A DNA stretch of 64,000 bases. Source: Ciona intestinalis. Its lineage: Eukaryota; Chordata; Ascidiacea; Phlebobranchia; Cionidae. The notes below the pieces were generated by a model. The model saw nothing but the letters and a program-made list of their open reading frames with translations. It searched no databases and had not been told where the DNA came from. Of the stretch, positions 9,891 through 21,416 are shown piece by piece (position 1 is the first letter of the stretch; every line of letters begins with the position of its first letter). The stretch is from positions 596,053-660,052 of the forward strand of contig NW_004190416.2 of assembly GCF_000224145.3 (NCBI RefSeq), written 5' to 3'. A program made the translations under genes and the position numbers.

Positions 9891-12800
9891 CTACAGAATG
9901 ATAAGCGAAAATAAAGATATGGCAAAAATAAAAACAAAGTTTGATCTAATTTTGTCAGAACTGCTATCAGTAGTTTGATGCATATTTCGCAGCATGTGTG
10001 ACGGAACAGTTCTCATTGTATTCTTATCTGTGATATCATAATGGGTGACAGATTCAGTAGAGTTAAACAGCTTTGTATAAAGTGAAGTTGATTGTGATGT
10101 AGTTTCCTCAGTGTTGCCATTTCCACTTGCAGTGTTGCCAGATCCTTCTGGTGAATTCCAACCAAGTGATGATGTTTGGGGAACATTGTTTGTAGTCGCC
10201 TCCTGTGCATCACTGCTAGCTGAAAATCGGCTGGTTGTTGTTTCAGGTTGTGATTGAAAATCTGCTGACCCTTCAGCATTAGTTGCAATAGTTTGAGTTG
10301 ATTCTGTAAATAGGCTGTTATTTTCAACTTGAACAGAAGTAGTAGGCATATGTAAGCCTCTTGGGACCTCAGAGTAATCTTCAGTGCTTTGTGCAGTTGA
10401 ATTAGTATTTTCATTCGAGGTAGATGAGATATTTGAAACAGTTGTTGGTGTAATACTCGTTTCTGAGGTTAAATCACCTGTTGTCTGCTGGCTTTGAAAA
10501 TCTTCAGAGCTAGTAAGTACAGCATTACTCATTGTTGTATCAGGTGTAGTGGTTAATGTTTCACCTGTAGTGGGTGATACAGAAGAAATAACAAGTTGTT
10601 CTGTTGACCCATCAAAGGTTTCATGTGTAATTGAATTAGTATTGGAAACAGATTCCGTAGTAGTTTCTTCGCCAGCAGAAATAGTGGAGGTTTCATTCGT
10701 AAATTGTGATTCCATTGTTGAAGTTTCTTTGTCATTTGATCGTGATGTGATGAAAGTTGTTTGTTCTGTATTTAGTAAAGATGTTACTGCAGTGGATTGG
10801 TCAATTGTTGATTGTGTCAATGTAGTAACTTCTGGTAATGCACTTAAACGTTCATAGGTTGATGTAGCTTCTTCATTGCCAACTACTGTAGTTAAAGTCG
10901 GTGAAAAGCCATCTTCAGAAGTCAAGATAAATGTGTTTAGTGCAGTAGTAGTTGGATTTGAGATGTCTTGAATTTCTTGATCAGTTGTATAAGAATCAGA
11001 TGTTTCTGTTTGCATTGGTGATGTTGCAGTTTCTGTAAAGATATTGTTTGGAGTTATGGAAGTCTCTGGATGGGTTGCACCAAGCTGAGCATCTCTTGAA
11101 GTGGACACATCAGGGATCTCTTGAAGATGTTTGGAAGATACCATCGCCTGGATAGGCTGGGATGATGTCGCTTGGGATATTGTTGGAAACATATTGGTTG
11201 ATTGAGTTGTTGTTTCAATGTTGCTGGTTCTGATTGAAGCTGATCCTAGCAAGCTGTTGAAAGCTGTTGAATCAATTGTTAATGTATTCATGTTTCTGTT
11301 GACTGCAGTTGATGGAACGTTTTCACTTGCAGCCGCTTCACTCTCATATTGACCATTTATTATCATTGCAGTTGTTGAATCTTGGAGTGGACTTTCTTTT
11401 GTTGTTAATACAGTTAAAATGACAGGTATTGAAAAGGCAGACGAAGAACTAACTGTATTATTAAGAATATGATTCGGGACAGTGGAAGAGAATGTTACTG
11501 TTGAAATATTGGTTGTTGCTGGCACTGATTGATAGCTTGTAGATGATGTTGTTGCTGGAAATGATTCAGCTGGACTTATAATATTATTTGTTGGCTGATA
11601 GCTAGAAGGAGACACAGTCATTGTTGTTGTTTGAATTGATTCAGATAAATTTGTAGATTCTGTTGTAGATTCAAAGCTTGATACTTTTGTTGTTCCTGTA
11701 GTATTTGATTGAGGAAGATTTGAAGATTGTGTTGTTATCTTATAGGTTGCACCTAAAGGAGATTCTGTTGTTTGTTCATAGTTTGTAGATGCTTCTGTTG
11801 TTGCATTGGATCTAGTTAGGTGTGTAGTTATTGTTGTTGGTTCAGAATTCGTAGAAGTTAGATTTGTAGATCCAGTTGTTAGCTGGTCAGCTGTCAGAAA
11901 ATATGTCTCTGGTGCTGTTACTGCTGTTGTTGTTGTTGTTGTTGTCGTTGTTGCTGTGTAAGATGCAGTTAGATTTGCAGATACTGTAGTTTGTTCTAAG
12001 GTTGTAGAGAATGAAGTTGTCCTTTCTAGTAACGGTATAAAGAAAATGTAAAACAAATATTTAAAAGAACGTTGAAAGTAAAGACAGCTACTCATGCAGT
12101 TAGAAAGATAAAAGAACAACTTCCAATTAAAGAACAAAAGAAAACTCGTTCTGTACAACTCTTAAGACATGCACAAGAACAACAAAGCAACATAATAAAT
12201 GCTATTAAGTTAAAGCTTTCAGCTACAACAGCTAAACACCCTACACTAGTTACTAACAAGCAACAAACTCAAAGCAAATTCATATTTTAAAATATAAATT
12301 ACTTGATCATGCAGATTAATTACATTATATAGCCATGCTACATACTATAGAAGCACAAAACTTGTTACTTTTATACTGTGTGGGCTATAGAACTTCTATC
12401 TAACCAAGTATCACTAGTTATTCGAGTATTAGTATATTTGTCAATATGTGCAAGCCAATCATTCTAAAATAGATGAGAATATCATGCTTACTAAGACAAC
12501 TTTCTGTACAAAACTAAATACTAAGAGCTCTAATAACTTAGTTTAACAACAGCGCATTTTTAATCTGTCTTCACTGCAGTAGACATACACAATATAATAT
12601 ACACTACACTATATATGGGTATACACTTGACATGCTTTGAAATTCGAGATATACATAAACATGTGTTAAATACCAAACAGCGATGGTTAGTAAGTAAATA
12701 ATATGATAACATCAAAGGTATGAGCAAGCTCAAGCATATCAGGCAAAGCTATCGCGCTATATTAGCCTGGCGTTTATAATGCAGCATCAAAGGTTTTGTA

Positions 12801-15800
12801 TTAGCACATTCATTTGCCTCGCAGAGCTATTGATTACTTTATCTCATGCAAGCTATTTATCATCCCTACCCCACCCTACCATGCCCCTATCCACTCCCCA
12901 GCATGCGCAACACACTCACCACTAGATGGAGCTACAGAGTTTCCACTATCACTTAAAATATTCATCTTGTTGCAAAAGTCTGAAATAAACGAATAATAAA
13001 TACATGTTTGAATACTAAAAACAATGAAATAAACTGATTCCTCTTTTTTAGGGATACTTAGACGCATCTTTTTATAAAAAAGCCAACTAATTAGTTATAA
13101 CGTGTAATTTTACTGATTAATGCAAGAATGAAAATTCCAGGGTCAGCGAATTCCAAGATTGCGTAGGCAGCGTAGCTGTGGTATTTTTTACTCCTACTTT
13201 TCTACTTTTTTTTCATTTTTATTTTAATTTTTTGGGTGTTAACTTATTTTTTGTTCGTTTATGTTTCAGGGAGTTATTTCACTTATGTGGTATGTTAAGT
13301 TTAATTTTTATAGTTAGTTTAATTAATCCAATAAACCTAACCCACCTTCATCACAAAAGACATAACAAGTCTTTGTCTTCTCCTTGTATAAACATCCATT
13401 AAGGGGCTGCCATGAACAAGACCTTGATATTGAGATTAAACTTTCTCCTGTGCCTGTAGTAAAATCATAGATACATTTGATGTGAAAACATTTGTAGTGA
13501 AGATATAAAAGTAGAGATTTGGTAAAGTTAGTAACATTATTTAAAATGTATTGTTTTAAAATTGGTATTAATATTGTTATCATGCAAAAATTATACTTTG
13601 TATATATTATATATATAGTAAAAGTTAGAGTATTTTTTTCTAATTAAAATAAATCAAAATAAAAGTTTTTGTTCCAATTAAATGATTTAGGCAAGACTTT
13701 AATGGTAAAACACTACAGAGAAAAGAGTATTAATTCTGTATGTGAGAACTGAGATCAGTATCAATTGCTTACCTAATGTTGTGTTGGTTATGACAGCTTG
13801 ACAGATCTCACCAACCAAGCATTCTTCTGTGTTTGTCATGTTTGCAGGTGATTGACAGTTTGAATTATCCCTGATGTCAGATGATAAGTAGAAACACGAA
13901 TAACAGCTGATTCCTTTTTCTGTAAAACAAAGTGCACATTGATCATCATATTAAGAAATATATGGGTTATTTACAAAACTTTAGCAATGTAGATTGCATA
14001 GAGTAGCATATCTAAATCCCTTTTTGTCTTCTGGCCTAAGATTAATCATTACTTTTGNNNNNNNNNNNNNNNNNNNNNNNNNNNNNNNNNNNNNNNNNNN
14101 NNNNNNNCCCACCATTGCAACTATCTGTATANAAGTAAATATGAATTATTACATTACATGTATATCAGGTGCCATGGAACATTGACATATATGCGGCAGG
14201 TATGAAGCAGAACACACGTATCAGGTGCCATGGAACATTGACATATATGCGGCAGGTATGAAGCAGAACACACGTGTTATAACTTATAACGAGTGTCATT
14301 TCCTGACATGCGTGGATAAATAAGACTCATTTCATTATTGAATACTTTTTTTATCTACAAAATTAAATGAAGTTATGATGTCATAATTACCTGTATTACA
14401 TGATGCTATGCATTGTTGAGTTCCATCGTAACTACGACAACCAGTAATATTGTAAACAGAACATGATTTTGTTGTTTGATAAAAATCACCTGGAATTTAT
14501 AAAGTGTTATAGAAATAGTAATCCCAACAAATAGGTAACCATAATGTTACATACGTGGTAACTCGTAAGTGGGCCTGAAGTGAATAAACCAGAACACCCC
14601 TATAATAATGACTGTCGTTGCCCGGAAAAATAGTTTACATTTATATTTGTTGCACATACGGGTGCCTTTAGACAGCAGTGTTTATATAAAAGAAGCAAAC
14701 ATATATTTTAAAAGAGTAAACATAAAATTTCAAAAAATTTACAAAACAACATATTTTTTAACCATTTGGAATATTTGTGAAAAATTTTAATTTGCTACCT
14801 GTTCGATTTGTGATTGTGATGCAATAATTATGTCCTGAAGGACAAGTTCTTATTCGATAATCAGAACATTGGCTGTATTGAGAATCTTCATAGCAGTTGT
14901 AGCATTGTAAGCCTACAATAAATATTATTAACCTTTTAAGTTGCTCTAATAACTATATAATCAAAAACGTTTATACAACAAAATCAATTGACGCTGAGTT
15001 ATCAACAAACACATTAAACTTATAACAAAATGTCAAAAAAAAAGATTTATAATCTAATATTCAATTGAGGAAATTATTGAGTTAATGAGTTGTACAAAAA
15101 TAATATAATAATAACTTTTTTTGCCTCTTTGATTACGGTAGCAAAGATTTAGAAATATTTTTAACGAAAAGACAGGACATACGTCATATACCTATTACCG
15201 ACAAAACAACAGTTGTTCCCTTACAGTTAAAAACATATTTGCATCTAATTGGAGGAAAATAAGCTATAAAAAAATCATAATGATAGAACTGCTAAAGGTT
15301 TGTAATAACAAGTAAAATTCTTACTTGATGCTGAATCTTCAATGTAAGAGCTTTCTTTCCAAGCTGGAAGATTATTGCATTCATCTATAATGAAACAATT
15401 ATTAAATAAGTACAGTTTTATATATTTTTAGTAGGTTGGGGTAAGAAGGTCCATGGTTACATTTTTATTTGCCATCCCATCTGGTAGTAAACAAAGAATA
15501 TTTACAGAATTATAAAACCGTATCCCCCAAAAAACATAACTTTTATTTATCTGGTAAACACACTAACAAAGATTGAATTAATCAAAACAACAAAGAGAAA
15601 AGAATAAGCAGCAAATTGACGATGGATCATAAATAAATGTATGCTTATATTGCTTAACTTTACAACCAACCTGTATTACAGACTTGTGTGCATTGAACAA
15701 GGGAGCTACCATTAGTAGAAAGACATCCACTCCCGCCACCAGTTTGGCATCCTCTCTCAATCCGTTGAGTTCCACTCTCTAATGTAAAGTTGTCATAGTT

Positions 15801-18531
15801 ATTTTTTTTAACTATTGTTCAAAGAAATCTTGTTGACAATTTAAAAAAGTCTGTTTAAGTTATTTTATAATAAAATTCCTAAACACAAAACACATTCTAT
15901 TTTTAATAACACATTTTATAATGTTTATGTTCAATGGCATAGAGGGGACACAATACCTACACACCTATTTATGGTTATGAAAAAGTTCTGGTCATTATAT
16001 GATAATAAATTAACCATAAATAATTGAATAATTTTGCATTGTCTACACTGTACTATAAGATATTAATATACAAAATTTTTTCAATTTTCACAACTTATGC
16101 ACATTAATCACAAGTTCCTAAGCATTACAAAGTTATCAATGAATCTCTAGTGTTTGGATAAATTTTCAGCATACCCAAAGTAGTTGAACGTATTTCCATG
16201 TTACCTTCATCCACTGTATAAGACACCATGCATAGTTGACCATTCAAACATGTCTTCAAATATTCCTTTGATATGTTCGGTCCACTACATGATAAGTTAG
16301 GGTTGTCTATACTTGTGCGGCAATCATAACATTGTAACGAAGGTTCTGTGATGAAAAAAATTAAGTTAACTTTAAAAATCTAAAGCTATGAAAACGTAAC
16401 AGACAAAAATCAAGTCCAACCAACTGCATATAAAAGATATTTATTTCTCCTAAATGGCGTCGTCAGTCTCTTATTCAGCATCGGCAGTCTCTGTCATCAG
16501 CAGTCTCCTATTTGTTTAAGGTATTATGAGTGATTAATTATTACCTTGACCAAAACTAGATGTTCCACTTGCCTCAAAACGATTGCAGTTATCTGGGATA
16601 AATACATCAATTAAAAACTACAATGTGACTTATCCTCGGATTGCTTCTAGAACTTAAACATTATGACATGGTTGTCCTTTTTATACAATTCATACCCGCT
16701 TACGAATTACCAAGTATGTAACTTTGTGTGATTGAATTAATGTAACTTATATATTCGTGCAGCGGGGCAACGAGTTGTTCATTAGTGACTATCACTAAAT
16801 TGAAGCAATGTTTAAGTGACTTTCTAAATAACTGCTACTGGTAAAATATTTCCCAAAATTCATTACCACATATCATACCACATTTTACAATCGTGTATTT
16901 TTTATTTAAACTAGCAACATCATATGTTATCTTAACCAGTGTACATATATGTTTATACACAGACTCTGATCTTAACAAAAAACTTATTTGTTACCCGAAT
17001 TGCATGTTGACACACATTCCAACAGATCGTTAGTTCTTAGGCATCCATAAACATTACTTTTTGTACAACCGCGCTCATAGGTTACAAGTTCACTGTTGTC
17101 ATTTACTGTATAGTCAGTTAGTGCTGCATATGCTGGTAAACAAAATAAATGTAAGTAAAAAACATAATCAAATTAGGTAAAAAGTATTGTTTTAGATTAT
17201 ATACATAGTTAACATTACAGTTTATGTTGCGCTTTTGAAATAAAAGTTTGTCGTTTTAAACGAGGTTATTTAAATACTTATTGTGCGTGTATGACCGCGA
17301 TTGAATATGTGTATTAGGCAATCAGGGTATATTGAATTAAAATCGTTAGGATGTTATCACAGTATTAGTTTGTTCACTGATGGTCTGATAGTGAGATCGC
17401 TTATGTTTACAAAACTATGCTTATTATTGCGCCACACTTTACCTTGTATATTATCGAAACAAACAAAATTGGCGCCAAACTTTAATCGAAAAGATCGACA
17501 CACGTGGTTGCGCAAAAGCATGCTACGACATATTTTATTTATTTATTTCCTCCCCGTTTTAAAATGACTTAAACAAAATTCTGTTTATTTTTGTTCTTGA
17601 CGGAAGTTTAGCCTTACAAAAATATGACTCTTTCAACGTGTCACAGTAGTGTCAACATCAAACTATGCATCCAGTATTAATAAATAAATGCAACTTATGA
17701 ATAAATGGCTGACGATATGGAAAACCCGCATAGAATCACAGCAATTACAGTGAATGGGTCCTACACATGGACATAGTTGCGGTGAGCCTCGAACCTTTCG
17801 CCTCTGGGTTACAGAAAGGGCGCGTTAACCACTAAGTCACGGCCCCAATATACAAACCCTAACTATACCCGATTGATTGTCGTATATGTTGTAAGCGTAA
17901 GCGTAGTCGATGAAAAACGTGGTCGACTTGATGTAACAATATGCATTGGAATGGTGGCAGGTCTTCAAATATTCCGAGCTTGGATCCGAGATCGTGCATT
18001 CCGCTTCGATTCCTTCCTTACATGACGTCACAAAGCACTTCAATGACGACACTGTGACGTAACATTAAATTAAAAAATCTGTAGTTTTGTTTTCACAGAT
18101 GATTGTAACTTATTTATTCTTGTGTGGCGGGGAAACTACAGTCGTTAAAACAGGGGTGTTCTGTTTCATACACCCATGTCCGCTTATGAGTTACCAAGTA
18201 TGTAACGTAGGTGATTTTTATCTCTATGAATTATAATTTAGACAACCCATCAATGACAACTAGGTTGTAGCCCAAGCACACATATGCCAACAATCGTAGC
18301 TTGCGTTGGTCTCAAACCCGAAACCTTTGGGCAAGAGGCGCCGCTAACCATTTTACCACGGCGCCGGACATTATTATCACATAAGAGCTAACAAAACATT
18401 TCGTTTTATAAAAACAATGACGTACACTTATATTTGCATTACGTCACCATCTAACCGTTCTTACCAAAACAAACGTTTTTCCCGATCACCAGCAACGTAA
18501 TAAGAAGCTCCAATCGTTGTAACAAAACCAT
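9891..18531 (-). CDS. Four-LU-domain mucin-like surface protein with probable GPI tail
   Basis: Exons on the minus strand, 5' to 3': 18465-18531, 17869-18051, 16995-17132, 16545-16592, 16175-16345, 15671-15778, 15325-15384, 14799-14912, 14391-14489, 14108-14124 (cut by a gap), 13773-13919, 13346-13453, 12920-12979, 9891-12025. Every intron is phase 1. Exon 1 is a signal peptide (MVLLQRLELLITLLVIG). Four Ly6/uPAR-type domains follow, each from three exons: first LxCYxC to TC....C, then (E)RGC...GC...C..CN, then DxCN plus linker. The last exon gives 710 residues: a Thr/Ser-rich stalk with many N-x-T sites and a pure Thr run, ending in a hydrophobic tail (NFVFIFAISLFSLIIL) with no cytoplasmic residues, as in GPI signals. 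Full length is about 1165 residues once the gap is filled. LU proteins typically bind ligands or partners at the cell surface; the ligand here is unknown. A single transmembrane helix is the alternative to GPI. Confidence 0.85.
14058..14107. other. Assembly gap (50 N) inside the LU-domain gene
   Basis: The gap removes the 3' part of the linker exon of LU domain 3. Bases 14108-14124 on the minus strand follow a splice acceptor and read D-S-C-N-G-G, matching the start of the linker exons at 16592, 15384 and 12979. Confidence 0.9.
14165..14276 (+). repeat. 56 bp direct duplication
   Basis: The segment beginning TCAGGTGCCATGGAACATTG at 14165 recurs at 14221 without visible change. The second copy continues into a SINE-tail-like sequence (GAAGCAGAACACACGTGTTA). 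It lies in an intron next to the 50-N gap. Confidence 0.85.
14545..14640 (+). repeat. SINE 3'-unit, solitary copy
   Basis: Starts GTTACATACGTGGTAACTCG and ends near GACTGTCGTTGCCC, the ~100 bp unit seen at many places in the window. Intronic in the LU-domain gene. Confidence 0.8.
16685..16805 (-). repeat. SINE 3'-unit, diverged copy
   Basis: CCCGCTTACGAATTACCAAG and TGTAACTTATATATTCGTG match the unit in minus orientation. Intronic in the LU-domain gene. Confidence 0.65.
17690..17848 (-). mobile_element. tRNA-derived SINE
   Basis: On the minus strand GGGGCCGTGACTTAGTGG gives an A-box-like sequence and GGTTCGAGGCTC a B box about 45 bp later. This is a tRNA-like Pol III promoter without a foldable acceptor stem. 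The body runs to about 17690. It lies directly 3' of LU exon 2, whose open frame reads through the splice donor into the element. Confidence 0.75.
18109..18367 (-). mobile_element. tRNA-derived SINE, full length
   Basis: On the minus strand a tRNA-like head (GGCGCCGTGGTAAAATGG as A box, GGGTTTGAGACC as B box) is followed by a body (GGTTGTAGC, ATTGATGGGTTG) and then the ~100 bp unit (GTTACATACTTGGTAACTC to AATAAATAAGTTACAATC). This copy shows that the abundant ~100 bp repeat of the window is the 3' part of a SINE. It lies in intron 1 of the LU-domain gene. Confidence 0.82.
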
Positions 18532-19207
18532 TTCAAACAAAAACTATTTACTAAATCTAAAAATCTAAAATCTTCATGTTTTGTTAACGGACCGTTGCGA
18601 TATCATACAAACATTACAGGAGCACGAACTTCAAGTTATCAGTGGCATCTACATCACGATTTATTCTTTACTTTCGAACTGAATTCGTTAACGTCAACAC
18701 ATTTTGCCATACCAAGTAAACGTGCGATCAAGTCTAACGGTAAAACTTTAAATGTCCCTGTATTTATAGACATTTAACTTCTAAAATAATGTCTGTGAAA
18801 ACTATCAAAACGATTGCTTATTTATTAAATGTTATAAATACTCCCAATAGGAGTCCTACGCCAAATATGCCGCCACACGTTCGTACTAATTCGGCAACTC
18901 CCAAGTTTTGTCCAGGATCTAAGGTCCTATATGGCGTACCACGCTGTGGAACCTCGAAATATTATTTTAGTATAAAAAACTACTTAATAAATCACCGACG
19001 TCGTATGAAACAAATAGCTTTATTAAAACAATCACCAATTATCTACAAAACTATAAGCATTTTAAAGAGCGCATTCAGTTATGTTAAAATTTTTACCAAT
19101 GACACGGCGTATTATTCACCACAACCTTACCTAAAGTGAATGCCAAGCCGTACTTCTGAGCATGTAAACATATACACCATGTACGGCCTAACTAGTTCAG
19201 ATACAAA
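18532..19207. other. Upstream flank of the LU-domain gene
   Basis: AT-rich sequence before the LU start codon. I see no clear TATA box on the minus strand and no exon of another gene. Confidence 0.4.
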
Positions 19208-20044
19208 ATAAACACGGGGCGGTTAAGCCGGGTTACTGCGGTATTAATTAACGGGATAGTTTATAACGTGCACGATATTAAGAAGGCGATTGTCAAAACT
19301 CTGCGGTCACTTTTCTTTGAAACTTGTCATAATAGGAAGAATCTTTTGCTTAAAAATTAAACCGATTATAAATTTCGCATTCTTTTTCGGATAAACTGTT
19401 TTGAATAAATATCTTAAAAGTTAACCACAGAGCAAAATAAAACGCAGTCTTTATGGTTATTTCTAACTTCCGTTTATCCTGATACTAATCTATACAAGCC
19501 AGAGGTTGCCCGCTATGTGGCTGAGGTCAAGACACCTAGTTTGCCACATATAGCGAGACATTAACCTGTTTTTCAACCACAGGAAGCTCAGAAACAGCCC
19601 TTTCTCGCCAAAAATGACGAAATCTTCTGCCAACAGATTAAATCTCGCAACCCATTACAGCCCAGGCATTCAAACGTTCATTTTCATACCAGATTGCTGA
19701 AGATCGTTTTTTGGATAAAATATAATGTCTGGTAGTTATAGCGACACATATATAACGTTTCTGTCATTTTGATCAACAGCTTCCAAGCCCTTCTAAACTT
19801 GGTAATCCAACACCGCAAGTATTTAAAAACTTTGAAATCAAAAACCGGTTTTATCAAATAAGTTAGTACCGTAGGGGTAGGCAACGTTCTTTTCAAATCG
19901 ATATGGTTTTTAAATCTTTCTAAACTCGGTAATCGAACACGGTAAGTATTAAAAAAACTTTAAAAATGCGTTTCGGATGCCAAGTCAGTTTGAACTATAG
20001 GGTTACGACCCATTGCCATATTAGTCAGCTTAGCGCCTCATTCT

Positions 20045-20087
<43 letters not shown>

Positions 20088-20292
20088 GAGTGGGGGAAGA
20101 TGGGACACCTTTAGCACCTAATATCCAGATATCTTAAACGTGTTTTAAACAATTAATACCGGTTTATGGGAGCCATGAGGATTTAGTTTTATAATTCTTT
20201 AAATGTTCTTTTTTTACTACTGAATAAAACGAGAAAATAGAGTTAAAAAGTGTCCCATCTTCCCCCATCCTACTATATATATATATATATGC
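20045..20292 (+). mobile_element. MITE inserted in a TA microsatellite (MITE body 20083-20276)
   Basis: Ends are TAGTAGAGTGGGGGAAGATG and the complement CATCTTCCCCCATCCTACTA, with TA runs on both sides. The interior includes CACCTTTAGCACCTAATATC and a noncoding AT-rich core. The same site in the right copy (about 22245-22265) is a short TA run without the element, so this is a filled site matched by an empty one. Confidence 0.93.
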
Positions 20293-21264
20293 ATAACTCA
20301 CCATAGTTAAACCATCTTTACTGGCCTGTGTTTAGCACTGTTTTTCTATCCACACACAGCCAAATAATAAGCAGTTGCACAACTTGCAAAAACATACGCT
20401 ATATACCTTTGAGCATTATAAACACTTATAAATAGAAATATACACTTTCTCTTAACTTGCCTATTTGCATTCCTTTCTATCTAAGACGATCTTCATAACA
20501 CTTATACAGTAACATTGTCCGGTCACATCTAATATAAGCTAGCCATTACACAACTTGTTGAGTTACTTGCAAAGCTCTCAACGCTAATAACTAAAACACG
20601 TAAATTCCAGCGCTGATTGACGCTTTACACACGCTTATTTCGTCATTAAAAATGCCGAGAGCCAAGCACCAGTCTCGCAATATGCACAAACCGCTGCAAT
20701 TCCCAAACACCTAAAACAGTAGAATAGTAGTAATATTACTGCTGTATAAGATATGTTCCCGCAGAAGATTAACCGACCCTTTGCCTGCGGGCAATAAAAT
20801 AGATCACTTTAAGTAGAGTTTCAAATTAATTTGCAAAAATAATCAATTTCGGTCAGCTATTCGCAATAGATTATTTACACAGGTCAGATGTCTGTTCTGT
20901 TGTGTTAGATTGTATCTCATTTTACCTTGGACGTGTATAGCTAATGACGTAACAAAAGCGATCGTTTGATCACAATCTGAATATGATGCAACACAGACAC
21001 AGCTGGTACGAAACAAAAAGGGTTTTGTTTGAAAATAAATGCAAAACTGATTCAAATATTCAAATTTTCCACGTGGATAAAAAAACTGTGTTTTGCTGTT
21101 AATTCCCTTCTCTTCGTTGTTTCAGTATACGATTCTGCCGTTGTTTTCGAAGAGATAAATATAAATTATGATACGACATCTAACTATATATAATCTTATC
21201 ATTTATTTTAGAAAATGTTAAATCTGAATATTCGATAAATATCGCGCGAATTATGGTTAAAATG

Positions 21265-21366
21265 TCATTTCCGGCGGAAGTAATCTTCAATTTCCTCTAA
21301 AGATCTTCCGTTTGTCTCCGGCAGCCACACTACAGTGAATACGATTGACAGAATACAGTTAGCGCC
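21265..21366 (-). pseudogene. Partial copy of the last sugar-transporter exon, cut by the gap
   Basis: Stop codon and C-terminal coding bases (PETNGRSLEEIEDYF) are identical to 23246 onwards. The exon breaks off at the N gap and has no partner exons on this side. Most simply it is the alternative haplotype of the real exon. Confidence 0.8.
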
Positions 21367-21416
21367 NNNNNNNNNNNNNNNNNNNNNNNNNNNNNNNNNN
21401 NNNNNNNNNNNNNNNN
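21367..21416. other. Assembly gap (50 N) between duplicated segments
   Basis: Fixed-size gap separating two near-identical ~2 kb copies. Confidence 0.98.

Larger units (their letters stand above)
19208..21366. repeat. Duplicated ~2 kb segment, left copy (with MITE)
   Basis: From ATAAACACGGGGCGG the segment matches 21417-23347 base for base except for scattered substitutions, small indels and one inserted MITE at 20083-20276. It ends abruptly at the 50-N gap inside a copy of the last sugar-transporter exon. The near identity and the gap between copies suggest two haplotypes laid end to end by the assembler; a true tandem duplication is the alternative. Confidence 0.92.

Noticed and set aside
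10549-10857. Open frames on the opposite strand or shifted frames within the mucin exon
   Set aside because: Shadows of the Thr/Ser-rich repeat coding sequence, which leaves other frames open.
17770-18367. Two possible tRNA genes on the minus strand
   Set aside because: A and B boxes are present, but acceptor and anticodon stems do not close and each is followed by SINE body sequence.
9891-18531. LU domains read as three-finger toxin domains
   Set aside because: The fold family is shared, but four domains on a mucin stalk with a membrane-anchor tail indicate a surface receptor-like protein.
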